Notes: generated from the sequence alone by a model not told the origin. A stretch of DNA of 64,000 bases from PALSA-612 sp035652235 (GCA_035652235.1 DASREE010000032.1:62001-126000); one strand, 5' to 3'; numbered from the stretch's first letter, positions 7,339-15,292 are shown. Program-made: numbers and translations.

Positions 7339-9849
7339 GTGGTGAATCGGATCCCGGGACGTCTCGTCGTCGCGACGATCGCGGTTGCGATCGGCCTCGG
7401 CCTGCACGCGACGCCCGCCGGCGCGGCGACTCAGAGCTTCTTCGTCGGCGCCGACGAGGACGCCTTCGTCTGGGGCAACTCGCAGCTGAACTCCTCGATC
7501 GCGCGGACGCTCGGCCTGAAGGCGATTCGGGTCACGCTGCGCTGGCGACCTGGCGAGGCGACCGTGCCGACCGACTCGCAGTCCGCCCTGGACAGGCTCG
7601 TGCTGGATGCCTTCGGCCTCCGCGTCGTCGTCAGCATCTACGGAGCGGCCGCGGACGCCCCGCGCACGGCCGACGCCCGCGCCCAGTACTGCGGATTCGT
7701 GGCCGACCTGCTCAAACGGAATCCGCAGATCGACGACGTGGTGATCTGGAACGACCCGAACGACAGCACGTTCTGGAGCGCGCAGTTCGGTCCGGGCGGC
7801 CAGAGCATTGCGCCGGCCGACTACGAGGCCCTGCTCGCCGAGTGCTGGGACGCGGCGCACGCGGTGCGCGACGGCGCCAACGTCGTCTCGCTGATGGTGT
7901 CGAAGGCGCCGCCCGCGCCCGGATCGTTCACGCTGGGCTACCACGCTCCGGCCGCCTGGATCTCGGGCCTCGCGGCCGCCTACAAGGCGAGCGGGCGCAC
8001 GAAGCCGATCTTCGACACGTTCGGCTACATCCCGCACGCGATCGGCTCCAGCGAGCGGCCGTGGCTCGCTCATCCGGCAGGCTCGACCATCTCGATCGGC
8101 GACTATGCGGCGCTCATGCAGGCGCTCGGCGACGGCTTTCACGGGACGGCCCAGCCGGTCCCGGGCGAGCAGACGACGACGATCTGGTACCTGGCCCAGG
8201 GGTTCCAGACTGCACCCGACGCGTCGAAGGCATCGCTCTATTCCGGGACGGAGACCGATCCGGCGCCCGTCCCCGCGTGGTCCGCCGAAGAGACGTCCGA
8301 CACCGGGCAGGGCCCCGCGCTCGACCAGCCGATGCAGCTCGCCGACGCGATCAAGGTCGCGTACTGCCAGCCGGCGGTCGGCGCCTACTTCAACTTCCAC
8401 CTGGTCGACGAGAAGGACCTCGCCGGCTGGCAGTCCGGCGTCTTCTGGGCGGACGGCACGCCCAAGCCGGCCTACCAGGCGCTGCGCCGGACAGCGGCCG
8501 AGGTGAATGCCCGCTCGATCGACTGCACGTCGTTCTCGTCGGGTGCGCCCCCGAGGCCGGCCCCGGTCCAGCCGGTGGGGAAGCCGCTCGAGATCCAGGG
8601 CGTGCAGGTGTCGTCGGTCGGCTCGTACGCCGCGACGCTCGGATGGCGGACGTCGTCCCCCGCGACCGTCCAGGTCAGCTACGGGGTCGCCGACTTCGGC
8701 GTGCCGACGACGTGGGCTCCCGTTGCCCAGGGCGCCTCGACGGTCTCGCTCACCGGGCTGGCGGCGAGCACGACCTACCGCGTCTGGATCCGCGCCGTGG
8801 GCGACGACGGGCAGCGCGTCCAGACCTCGCTCGACGTGACCACGCACGGCCCGCTGGCGCATCCGTCGGCGACGCTCGGCAGGGATCAGGGCGCAGTCCT
8901 CCTCGACGGGGAGCCGTTCTTCCCGATGATGCTCTACTCGGTCTGCCCGTGGCAGTACGGCCCGGCGCTCGACGCCGGGATCAACGTCTTCTCGCTGAAT
9001 GCCTGCGGCACGCTCCAGACCCAGCTGAACATCCTGGGCGGGGCCGCCTACTCGGCGGGCGTGGCCGGGGGCCACACCGGCTCGGGGCCCGGCCTGATCG
9101 GCTGGTTCCACTACGACGAGCCGGACGGCGCGAACGTCGGCGCGGCGGAGCTGCCCGGGCCGCCGTCGGGGATCGGCGGGCTCTCGTTCCTGACCTTGAC
9201 GAACCACTTCTACTCCGGCGCGGCTGCGCTCGACTGGGGACGCGGCATGTATCCGGGCCTGATCGCGAAGGCGGACGTGGTCGGCTTCGACCTGTACCCG
9301 CTGCAGGAGTGGTGCCGGCCGAACCGTCTGGCCGACGTCTACTACGCCCAGCGCGAGCTCGTGAAGCTGTCCGGTGACAAGCCGACCTTCCAGTGGATCG
9401 AGGCGGCGAACTGGAAGTGCCCCGACGGGGCGACGGCGGTCACTCCGGCGACGACGCGGGCGGAATCGTGGATGGCGATTGCCGGCGGCGCCCACGGCCT
9501 CGGCTACTGGCCGGCGTCATGGCCGGCCGCGAACGGCCGTGCGATCGCAGCCGTGGGACGCGACGTCGCCCGTGTGGGCCCGGCGATCTACCGCCCCGAC
9601 GAGCCCGTGAGCGTCGACACCCCGCCCGTCGTCGTGTCCGCCCGCACCTGGGGCGGCGCGCTCTACGTGATCGCGGTCAACTCGGGGTACTCGGCGACGC
9701 AGACGACGTTCAAGGTCCCGGCCCTCGACGGCAGGACGCTGACGGTCATGGGCGAAAGCCGCCGGCTGGCCTCCGACGGCGATTCCTTCACGGACTCGTT
9801 CGCACCGCTCGCCGTCCACATCTACATCGCCGCGCCCGCGACCAGCTGA
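7339..9849 (+). CDS. Secreted glycosidase-like protein with a central fibronectin type III domain
   Basis: The 836-residue protein has a signal peptide ending at about residue 30 (TPAGAATQ). Residues 35-395 look like a TIM barrel of the glycoside hydrolase clan: DVVIWNDPNDSTFW near 135, PIFDTFGYIPH, and W/Y/Q-rich barrel ends. Residues about 415-510 match a fibronectin type III domain (YAATLGWRTSSPATVQVSYG and TTYRVWIRAVGDDG). Residues about 520-835 form a second barrel-like domain (GEPFFPMMLYSV, WFHYDEPDG, VVGFDLYPLQEW) with a terminal beta domain. The catalytic acids and substrate are not certain. It stands alone, divergent from 6703-7233. Confidence 0.72.
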   Translation: MVNRIPGRLVVATIAVAIGLGLHATPAGAATQSFFVGADEDAFVWGNSQLNSSIARTLGLKAIRVTLRWRPGEATVPTDSQSALDRLVLDAFGLRVVVSIYGAAADAPRTADARAQYCGFVADLLKRNPQIDDVVIWNDPNDSTFWSAQFGPGGQSIAPADYEALLAECWDAAHAVRDGANVVSLMVSKAPPAPGSFTLGYHAPAAWISGLAAAYKASGRTKPIFDTFGYIPHAIGSSERPWLAHPAGSTISIGDYAALMQALGDGFHGTAQPVPGEQTTTIWYLAQGFQTAPDASKASLYSGTETDPAPVPAWSAEETSDTGQGPALDQPMQLADAIKVAYCQPAVGAYFNFHLVDEKDLAGWQSGVFWADGTPKPAYQALRRTAAEVNARSIDCTSFSSGAPPRPAPVQPVGKPLEIQGVQVSSVGSYAATLGWRTSSPATVQVSYGVADFGVPTTWAPVAQGASTVSLTGLAASTTYRVWIRAVGDDGQRVQTSLDVTTHGPLAHPSATLGRDQGAVLLDGEPFFPMMLYSVCPWQYGPALDAGINVFSLNACGTLQTQLNILGGAAYSAGVAGGHTGSGPGLIGWFHYDEPDGANVGAAELPGPPSGIGGLSFLTLTNHFYSGAAALDWGRGMYPGLIAKADVVGFDLYPLQEWCRPNRLADVYYAQRELVKLSGDKPTFQWIEAANWKCPDGATAVTPATTRAESWMAIAGGAHGLGYWPASWPAANGRAIAAVGRDVARVGPAIYRPDEPVSVDTPPVVVSARTWGGALYVIAVNSGYSATQTTFKVPALDGRTLTVMGESRRLASDGDSFTDSFAPLAVHIYIAAPATS

Positions 9850-9864
9850 CCCGGCCCCGCCCCG

Positions 9865-10497
9865 TCACCGCGTGACCGGCGCCGACGGATGCAGGAGCGG
9901 GACCGCCGGCTCCCAGCCGGCGCGGAGCACCTCGACCAGGGACGGAGGCGTGAGCACCTCCACCCTTATGGCAGGACGGCGGGGAGTGCGCTCGGCGTAG
10001 CCTGTCGGCGTCCAGCGCGCCAGGACGCCGTCCGCGACCAGCCACGCTCCGCCCTCGCGGACGACGAGCGTCCCGACCGGCAGGTCTCCGAGAACCGCCT
10101 CGTGGCGCCGTTGGCCGCGGGTGCGCGGGTCGAGCCGCTCGGCGTGGAGCTGGGCGTCGATCGCATCCGCCCCGACCTGGCCCGGATGCAAGGCGCGCCA
10201 GGTCGAGCCGAACCGGCCGTAGTCCTCCCGACGGCAGAGGGCGCACGGTCGATGGCCCGCCGCAAAGGCCGTCGCCTCGTCGAGAAAGAAGAGCTCGGTG
10301 AACCGCCCCGGCTGCATCAGCGGCGAGCGATGCCAGCCGCGGAAGCGTAGGCGGCAGGCGATCCAGCGCTTTCCGGCGTAGCGCCGGCGGATCCGTCCGG
10401 CGTCGTCGTGAAGGCAGCCGCGGTTGCCGTAGACGAGCCCGCGAGCCGGATCCGCGATCAGCTCGGCGAACGGCGTGACCCGGTTTCGGAGGGGCAT
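9865..10497 (-). CDS. Conserved hypothetical protein with CALC motif
   Basis: The 210-residue protein is called from ATG 10497 (MPLRNRVTPF). The frame stays open 46 codons further upstream, but that part is low-quality sequence. Blocks such as RGLVYGNRGCLHDD, KRWIACRLRFRGW, PGRFTELFFLDEATA and HRPCALCRREDY look like a conserved family I have seen only as hypothetical. The paired cysteines CALC and the earlier GC and AC residues could bind a metal. There is no signal peptide. It is tail to tail with the glycosidase-like gene (15-bp gap) and lies downstream of the small gene at 10541-10816. Confidence 0.7.
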   Translation of the reverse strand: MPLRNRVTPFAELIADPARGLVYGNRGCLHDDAGRIRRRYAGKRWIACRLRFRGWHRSPLMQPGRFTELFFLDEATAFAAGHRPCALCRREDYGRFGSTWRALHPGQVGADAIDAQLHAERLDPRTRGQRRHEAVLGDLPVGTLVVREGGAWLVADGVLARWTPTGYAERTPRRPAIRVEVLTPPSLVEVLRAGWEPAVPLLHPSAPVTR

Positions 10498-10540
10498 CCA
10501 GGTGGACGGTAGTACGGCGGTTCCGCACCTGGAGTACTGC

Positions 10541-10816
10541 TCAGTCGTCTGCGGAAGAATCCGGCGGGGCGGGTCTGCGGCCCGTGAGAGTCTCGACCAC
10601 CCGCGAGGTTCTCTCGGCCCGCTCCTCCCGTCCACGGAGGCCGGCCCGTGGCGAGAGCGCCGCCAGCGGGAACCATTCCTCCCCGTCCTCGGTCGCGCCC
10701 AGCCACGCGGCGGAGTAGTGGAGCCGCCCGTCGATGATCCGCTCGCCCGGCCTCAGGCGACGCGTCGCCGCCGCGCCTGCGTCGGCACCACCGGGCTTCG
10801 GCCCGTCGCACTCCAT
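10541..10816 (-). CDS. Small hypothetical protein
   Basis: The 91-residue protein starts at ATG 10816, eight bases after GGAGGG. The longer open frame upstream lacks such a site. The readable core is RPGERIIDGRLHYSAAWLGA and EEWFPLAALSPRAGLRG, and the C-terminus is Arg/Glu-rich (GREERAERTSRVVETLTGRR). No family is recognised. It lies 43 bases upstream of the conserved hypothetical gene on the same strand. Copy 1 of a 13-base repeated motif (10838-10850) stands just upstream of its ribosome binding site. Confidence 0.5.
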   Translation of the reverse strand: MECDGPKPGGADAGAAATRRLRPGERIIDGRLHYSAAWLGATEDGEEWFPLAALSPRAGLRGREERAERTSRVVETLTGRRPAPPDSSADD

Positions 10817-11215
10817 CACTCGTCCCTCCCCCGAGTTGGTGGACCCTGACCACCGCAGATCCTCGTCGACCCGGCGCGGAACGCGCCTCCCTCCGAGAGG
10901 GGATCTGTTGTCCGCGCCGAGACCGTACCGCCGGATCACGGTGAACCCTGACACTCGCATCCTGGTTCGCGGAGGACAGGCGCGCCATCCCTCGAAGGAG
11001 GGACGGCCGAGCCGGCAACGGTGGACCCTGACAAGCCCTCCCGCGCCGGCTCGGCCTCTGCGACCGCCGGGCAATGGGGAAGCGGTGGGCCGGCGAGCCG
11101 AGGGGCCCCGGTTGGTCGGGATGCAAAACCCCCAGTCGAGGGAGTTGTCCGCTCCTCAGGGCCGGGTAGGGAGTCTCCTGCTGTCCGACCTCGTTTGCCA
11201 GGAGAGGAGGCGTGG
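10817..11215. repeat. Non-coding interval with three copies of GGTGRACCCTGAC
   Basis: This 399-nt gap between divergent genes contains GGTGGACCCTGAC at 10838-10850 and 11020-11032 and GGTGAACCCTGAC at 10940-10952, spaced 102 and 80 bases apart. Copy 1 can also fold (GGTGG with CCACC around the motif on the minus strand). I see no convincing gene, tRNA or known riboswitch in the interval. The 3' end carries GGAGAGGAGG, the ribosome binding site of the protease. Confidence 0.55.
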
Positions 11216-12115
11216 ATGCAGAAGAAGCTGGCCGCCCTGGCGGCGGCTGTGACCGTGATGCTGGCCGCAGCCGCCGCGGGCCATGCGATCACGCACGGAA
11301 TCCCGGACGGGACGAATCATCCGTATGTGGGGTTGATGGTCGCGCTCGACGCTGACGGCGTTCCGCAGTGGCGGTGTAGCGGATCGCTGCTGTCGCCGAC
11401 CGTGTTCCTGACCGCCGGGCATTGCGTCGAGTCCCCGGCCGCCCACATCGAGATGTGGTTCAGCCCCGGCCCGGTCGACACCGATCCCGACTACGCGGCT
11501 GCCTTGGCTGCCGATCCGGACGGGATCGTGTCCTGCAACGACTCGGCCACGTTCGACGGGTACCCGTGCGAGGGGGATGTCGGCGGGACGCCTCATCTGA
11601 ACCCGGACTACTGCCCCGAATGCGGCAAGGGGCTGCCGAACTTCGCCTTCCGGGACGTCGGCGTGGTCACGCTCGATTCGGCCGTGCCGACGTCGCTGGT
11701 GAGCACGTACGCGCAACTGCCGGACGCCGGACTCGTCGACACGCGCCCGAACAAGACGCCGGTCGACTTCGTCGGTTACGGCGTGCAGTTCCAGGCGAAT
11801 ATCCCCGGGAACCAGCTGCCTCAGCCGCCGCCGTTCTATCGGTGGACCGGCCCGAAGGAGCGCATGTACGCACCGAGCGAGCTCGTCTCGGGCAAGTTCA
11901 AGCACAGCGACGAGTTCCTGAAGCTCGCCTTGAACCCGGGTGGTGGATCGGGCGGCACCTGTTTCGGGGACTCCGGCGGCCCGGACCTGCTCGGCGGCAC
12001 CTCGACGGTGCTGGGCGTGAACTCGTATGTGACCAACGTGAACTGCGCCGGCGTCGGCTACTCGCAACGCATCGACGTCCCCGCGGTTCTCGACTGGATC
12101 AACAGCTACCTGTAG
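11216..12115 (+). CDS. Secreted trypsin-like serine protease (family S1)
   Basis: The 299-residue protein starts at ATG 11216, five bases after GGAGAGGAGG. It has a signal peptide (KKLAALAAAVTVMLAAAAAG, then HA). The catalytic triad is visible: His in LTAGHC at about residue 70, Asp in DVGVVTLD, and Ser in GDSGGP near residue 260. The activation-site region is short (GIPDGTNHPYVGLM), so activity may not need long propeptide removal. An extra cysteine-rich insert (CNDS, YPCEG, CPECG) sits between His and Asp. The gene stands alone, with a strong terminator just downstream. Confidence 0.88.
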   Translation: MQKKLAALAAAVTVMLAAAAAGHAITHGIPDGTNHPYVGLMVALDADGVPQWRCSGSLLSPTVFLTAGHCVESPAAHIEMWFSPGPVDTDPDYAAALAADPDGIVSCNDSATFDGYPCEGDVGGTPHLNPDYCPECGKGLPNFAFRDVGVVTLDSAVPTSLVSTYAQLPDAGLVDTRPNKTPVDFVGYGVQFQANIPGNQLPQPPPFYRWTGPKERMYAPSELVSGKFKHSDEFLKLALNPGGGSGGTCFGDSGGPDLLGGTSTVLGVNSYVTNVNCAGVGYSQRIDVPAVLDWINSYL

Positions 12116-12119
12116 CAGC

Positions 12120-12156
12120 AGGGAGACGAGGGGCCGCCTAGGCCCCTCGTCTCCCT
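12120..12156 (+). terminator. Strong hairpin terminator after the protease gene
   Basis: AGGGAGACGAGGGGCC (12120-12135) pairs perfectly with its complement at 12141-12156 around GCCTA. It begins five bases after the stop codon. The 16-bp stem lacks a T-tract, as is common in actinobacteria. Confidence 0.75.
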
Positions 12157-12261
12157 TGCAGCCATACAAGGGCGCGCCGAAGGCCTGCCTCGAAGGCGAG
12201 ACGCCTCGACGCGCGCCTGCGGAGTGGCCGAAGATCGGCCTTCCGTGCTTCACGACCCGAG

Positions 12262-12334
12262 TGGAGCGTACCGGGATCGAACCGGTGACCTCCGGCTTGC
12301 AAAGCCGGCGCTCTCCCAGCTGAGCTAACGCCCC
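12262..12334 (-). tRNA. tRNA-Ala (anticodon TGC)
   Basis: On the minus strand the sequence runs GGGGCGTTAGCTCAGCTGGG at the 5' end, then an anticodon arm GCCGGCTTTGCAAGCCGG with anticodon TGC. A GGTTCGATCCC T-loop and a discriminator A follow. The 7-bp acceptor stem has one G-T pair. CCA is not encoded. A TACACT -10 hexamer lies just upstream. Confidence 0.96.
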
Positions 12335-12344
12335 GGGCGGATCC

Positions 12345-12350
12345 AGTGTA
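12345..12350 (-). promoter_or_regulatory. -10 hexamer of the tRNA-Ala gene
   Basis: TACACT on the minus strand lies ten bases before the first tRNA base, giving a very short 5' leader. No convincing -35 was found. Confidence 0.45.
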
Positions 12351-12391
12351 GGCGAGTCGATGGACGCTCGGGCGTTCGTCAGCGGGCGGCT

Positions 12392-12634
12392 CTACGCCGC
12401 GCGCTCGAGGCGCTCTTCGGCGCGCGCCCGCTTGATGATGCGCTCGCGGTCGCCCCAGCGCCGCTGCGCCCGCGCAGCGCGGTGCTCGTCCCAGAGCTCC
12501 GCGATCCGGTCCTCCAGCTCGCTGTGCTCCGCCGCCAGCTCGGGATCGTGGCCGGCCGCCAGCTCGTGGAACAGCTCGGCGCGCTTCTCCGTCAAGTGCT
12601 CGATCTCGGTTCTGATGTCGTCAGGAGTTCTCAT
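12392..12634 (-). CDS. Small helical protein (DUF2630-like)
   Basis: The 80-residue protein is almost entirely charged helix: IRTEIEHLTEKRAELFHEL, then ELAAEHSELEDRIAELWDEH and an Arg-rich end. The heptad-like spacing of Leu and Ile and the LWDEHRAARAQRRWG block resemble the small actinobacterial DUF2630 proteins, whose function is unknown. I recall the family pattern but cannot confirm it. The ATG start has no ribosome binding site. It lies 37 bases downstream of the microprotein at 12672-12764 and may be the last gene of the argF chain. Confidence 0.6.
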   Translation of the reverse strand: MRTPDDIRTEIEHLTEKRAELFHELAAGHDPELAAEHSELEDRIAELWDEHRAARAQRRWGDRERIIKRARAEERLERAA

Positions 12635-12671
12635 CGAGTGGTGACAACGCGGCTCGTGGGTGGCCTATTCC

Positions 12672-12764
12672 TCAATGTCCCCACGGCCCGATGAAAAACA
12701 TCAGGATCACGGCTGCTCCGACGACCGCCGAGGCGATCGCGATCCCCTCCAGGACGCCGGTCAC
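12672..12764 (-). CDS. 30-residue single-span membrane microprotein
   Basis: The frame from GTG 12764 reads MTGVLEGIAIASAV and continues as one hydrophobic helix to MFFIGPWGH, then TGA. The GTG overlaps the TGA stop of the metallopeptidase gene (GTGA), the same coupling used by its neighbours. At 30 residues it escapes normal gene calling. The single hydrophobic segment covers about residues 5-25, with a Pro-Trp-Gly end. Function is unknown. Because it ends a chain holding a rhomboid protease and a metallopeptidase, a regulatory or anchoring role is possible but unproven. Confidence 0.5.
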   Translation of the reverse strand: MTGVLEGIAIASAVVGAAVILMFFIGPWGH

Positions 12765-13066
12765 GCGTAGCCGAGCTCGTCGAGCCGGTCCTCGTCGATG
12801 CCGAAGTAGTGGGCGAGCTCGTGCAGCACCGTGATGCGGATCTCGCGCTCGAGCAGGGCGGGATCGTGCCCGAAGTCGTCGAGAAGCGGTTTGCGGTAGA
12901 TGGCGATTCGCGCGGGCAGGTACGGCGGCTCTTCGAAGAGGCCGTACAGGTCAGGCTCGTCGGGGTTGCGGTCCTCGACGACGACCGCGACGTTCTCGAG
13001 CCCGCGCGCCAGGTCCGGCGGAAGCGTGTCCAGCGCCGCCCGCACATGCTCCTCGAAGCGCCCCAT
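12761..13066 (-). CDS. Metallopeptidase of the HExxHxxG minimal zincin type
   Basis: The 101-residue protein carries VLHELAHYFGIDEDRLDELG near its C-terminus, that is HExxH followed by G and a later acidic residue. This is the signature of the small actinobacterial metallopeptidase family (COG3824 type). The N-terminal part (NVAVVVEDRNPDEPDLYGLF, then PARIAIYRKPLL) is also family-typical. The protein is probably a zinc-binding peptidase fold whose substrate is unknown. Its ATG overlaps the rhomboid stop (ATGA), and its own stop overlaps the microprotein start. There is no signal peptide, so it is probably cytoplasmic. Confidence 0.85.
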   Translation of the reverse strand: MGRFEEHVRAALDTLPPDLARGLENVAVVVEDRNPDEPDLYGLFEEPPYLPARIAIYRKPLLDDFGHDPALLEREIRITVLHELAHYFGIDEDRLDELGYA

Positions 13067-13746
13067 CAGAACGACGGCCGCAGAGGGGCGCGCACCTTGA
13101 AGAGATGGACCGTGAGGACGCCGAACGCGAACCCGCCGATATGGGCGAAGAAGGCGACGCCGCCGCCGCCCTGCGGGTGGACGACCGAGTACCCGCCCTG
13201 CCAGAGCTGGAAGAAGATCCAGAACCCCAGGAAGAGCACCGCCGGCACGTGGACGAAGAAGTAGAAGACGATGGTCAACACGCTCGCCGTCGGCAGCAGC
13301 ACGAGGTACGCGCCGAGCACCGCCGAGATCGCGCCGCTCGCGCCGAGGCTCGGCACGAGCGTGTCGCCCCGTTCGCCGAAGTGGAACGTGATCCAGGTCT
13401 GCAGCGCGGTCGCCGCGAACCCGCCGAGCAGGTAGAAGACGACGAACCGCACGCGACCCATCGCGTCCTCGACGTTGTTCCCGAAGATCCAGAGAAAGAG
13501 CATGTTCCCCGCGATGTGCAGCCAGCTGCCGTGCATGAACATCGACGTCACCGCGGTCAGCGCCCAGCCCTTGTCGATCTGCGGGCAGCTGCCGTTCACC
13601 TCGCACGGGTGAAAGGCGAGGTCGTGGACCGAGCGGTCGAGATCGGGCAGCTGGTAGAAGAGCCAGACCGCGGCGTTGATCGCGATCAGCGTCACCGTCA
13701 CGACCGGAAAGGTCCGCGTCGGGACGTTGTCGCGAATCGGCAGCAC
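13066..13746 (-). CDS. Rhomboid family intramembrane serine protease
   Basis: The 226-residue protein starts at GTG 13746 (VLPIRDNVPTRTFPVVTV), sharing one base with the argF stop (TAGTG). The catalytic serine is in SLGASGAISAVLGAYL and the catalytic histidine in FFAHIGGFAFG. The first luminal motif HGSWLHIAGNMLFLWIFGNN is classical for the family. Six membrane helices can be placed. Rhomboids cut transmembrane proteins inside the bilayer. The gene lies directly between argF and a soluble metallopeptidase, overlapping both, so all are co-translated. Confidence 0.93.
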   Translation of the reverse strand: MLPIRDNVPTRTFPVVTVTLIAINAAVWLFYQLPDLDRSVHDLAFHPCEVNGSCPQIDKGWALTAVTSMFMHGSWLHIAGNMLFLWIFGNNVEDAMGRVRFVVFYLLGGFAATALQTWITFHFGERGDTLVPSLGASGAISAVLGAYLVLLPTASVLTIVFYFFVHVPAVLFLGFWIFFQLWQGGYSVVHPQGGGGVAFFAHIGGFAFGVLTVHLFKVRAPLRPSF

Positions 13747-14666
13747 TAGGCGACCACGAGCGCGAGCAACGCCTTCTGGGCGTGCAGCCGGTTCTCGGCC
13801 TGGTCCCACGCCGCCGACTGCGACCCGTAGAGCACCTCGGCGTCGATCTCCTCGCCGACGTGCGCCGGGAGGCAGTGGAGCACGATCGCGTCGGCGGCGG
13901 CGGCTGCGAGCAGGGACGAGTCGATCCGGTAGTCCCCGAGCGCCCGGAGCCGCTCGTCCCGCTCGGTCTCCTGGCCCATGCTCGTCCAGACGTCGGTGCA
14001 GAGGACGTTCGCGCCGGTCGCCGCGTCGCGCGGGTCGCGGACGAGGCGCGGCTCGCCGCCGGCCGCACGGGCGGCCTCGACGACCTCGGCGGCCGGCTCG
14101 TACCCCTCCGGCGTCGCGGCGACGAACTCCATGCCGAGCTTCGCGCAGATCGCCATCAGCGACGCGCACACGTTGTTGCCGTCGCCGACCCAGCCCACCC
14201 GGACGCCTTGCCAGCGGCCGAGCCGCTCGCGGATCGTCATCGCGTCGGCGAGCGCCTGGCACGGGTGCGCGGTGTCGGTCAGGCCGTTGATCACCGGGAT
14301 CGTCGCGTGCTCGGCGAGCTCGTCGACGAGCTCCTGCTCGAAGGTGCGGATGACGATCGCATCCAGGTAGCGCGAGAGGACGAGCCCGACGTCGCGGACG
14401 GACTCGCGCTCGCCGAGACCGATCCCGCCGGGCGGGAGGTCGACGGCGAAGCCGCCGAGCTGGTTGATCCCGACGTCGAAGGAGACCTGGGTGCGCATGG
14501 AGGGCTTCTGGAAGATCAGGCCGAGCGCGCGCCCGGGGAGGAGGAGGTGCGGCTCGCGCCTGCGCTGCTCGTCCTTGAGCCGATCCGCGAGGTCGATCAG
14601 CTCGCCGAGCTCGTCCCGCGCCCAGTCCGCGATCCGCAGGAAATCCCGACCCGTGAGCGCGGCCAT
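13746..14666 (-). CDS. argF: Ornithine carbamoyltransferase
   Basis: The 306-residue enzyme joins carbamoyl phosphate and ornithine to citrulline in arginine biosynthesis. The carbamoyl-phosphate loop reads FQKPSMRTQVSF (SMRT in place of the usual STRT, a known variant), followed by HPCQALAD and the ornithine loop HCLPAHVGEEI. Length is normal. I chose ATG 14666 over the in-frame TTG at 14675 because a TAGGCT -10 hexamer at 14676-14681 sits nine bases before the ATG and directly abuts the TTG. It is divergent from hsp20 and heads the rhomboid chain. Confidence 0.95.
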   Translation of the reverse strand: MAALTGRDFLRIADWARDELGELIDLADRLKDEQRRREPHLLLPGRALGLIFQKPSMRTQVSFDVGINQLGGFAVDLPPGGIGLGERESVRDVGLVLSRYLDAIVIRTFEQELVDELAEHATIPVINGLTDTAHPCQALADAMTIRERLGRWQGVRVGWVGDGNNVCASLMAICAKLGMEFVAATPEGYEPAAEVVEAARAAGGEPRLVRDPRDAATGANVLCTDVWTSMGQETERDERLRALGDYRIDSSLLAAAAADAIVLHCLPAHVGEEIDAEVLYGSQSAAWDQAENRLHAQKALLALVVA

Positions 14667-14694
14667 CCGGCTCAAAGCCTAGTGCACCCGCGAC

Positions 14695-14723
14695 TTGACA
14701 ACAATGCGCTTAGGTTTTATTCT
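14695..14723 (+). promoter_or_regulatory. hsp20 promoter, near-identical core to the dnaK promoter
   Basis: TTGACA (14695-14700), a 17-base spacer, then TATTCT (14718-14723). The last part of the spacer plus the -10 reads GCTTAGGTTTTATTCT, which differs by one base from the dnaK promoter. It drives hsp20, whose ribosome binding site AAGGAGGG is at 14745-14752. Confidence 0.85.
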
Positions 14724-14758
14724 TGTGATGCAATCAAATGCACGAAGGAGGGTTGAAG

Positions 14759-15232
14759 ATGGCCACGCTGGTTCGCTGGGATCCGCTCCGCGAGCTCGCC
14801 CAGTGGCAGAACGACGTGGAGCGCCTGATGGGCACCTTCCTGCGCGGCACCGGGAACGGCGACACGCGCTGGGCGCCTCCGCTGGACGTCTGGGAGACCG
14901 ACCAGGAGCTCGTCTACGCGTTCGACCTGCCGGGCATCCCCGAGGACAAGATCTCGATCGAGTTCGACGAGGGCTCGCTGACCGTGTCCGCCGAGCGTGA
15001 GCGCACCGAGGAGGTCTCGAAGGACCGCGTCTACCGCTTCGAGCGCCGGTACGGCAGCTTCTCGCGGACGATCGGGCTGCCTCAGGGCGTGACCGAGAAG
15101 GACATCCGCGCCGACTACGAGAACGGCGTGCTCGAGGTCCACGTCACGAAGCCGAAGGTGCCCGAGCCGCGGCGGATCCAGATCGGAAAGGGCGAGAAGG
15201 CCACGATCGAGGGCAAGGCCTCGAAGTCCTAG
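14759..15232 (+). CDS. hsp20: Hsp20 small heat-shock protein
   Basis: The 157-residue protein starts at ATG 14759, six bases after AAGGAGGG. Residues about 40-140 form the alpha-crystallin domain (PPLDVWETDQELVYAFDLPG, YGSFSRTIGLPQGV, ADYENGVLEVHVTKP), with a short Ile-x-Ile-like tail (RRIQIG). It is an ATP-independent holdase that forms oligomers in the cytoplasm. Its promoter has the same -35/-10 spacing and nearly the same GCTTAGRTTTTATTCT core as that of dnaK 26 kb away, so the two genes probably belong to one regulon under HspR or another shared factor. Confidence 0.95.
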   Translation: MATLVRWDPLRELAQWQNDVERLMGTFLRGTGNGDTRWAPPLDVWETDQELVYAFDLPGIPEDKISIEFDEGSLTVSAERERTEEVSKDRVYRFERRYGSFSRTIGLPQGVTEKDIRADYENGVLEVHVTKPKVPEPRRIQIGKGEKATIEGKASKS

Positions 15233-15250
15233 GTTCCTCTCGCCGGCTCA

Positions 15251-15286
15251 GACGGGGACGGGCACCGCAGGGTGCCCGTCCCCGTC
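15251..15286. terminator. Bidirectional hairpin between hsp20 and the sigma-factor gene
   Basis: GACGGGGACGGGCACC (15251-15266) pairs perfectly with 15271-15286 around GCAG. It lies in the 60-nt gap between convergent genes and can serve both. Confidence 0.8.
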
Positions 15287-15292
15287 GCCGTT

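Noticed and set aside
10817..11215. Known riboswitch in front of the secreted protease
   Set aside because: Checked for c-di-AMP (ydaO-type) and cobalamin hallmarks. None fit.
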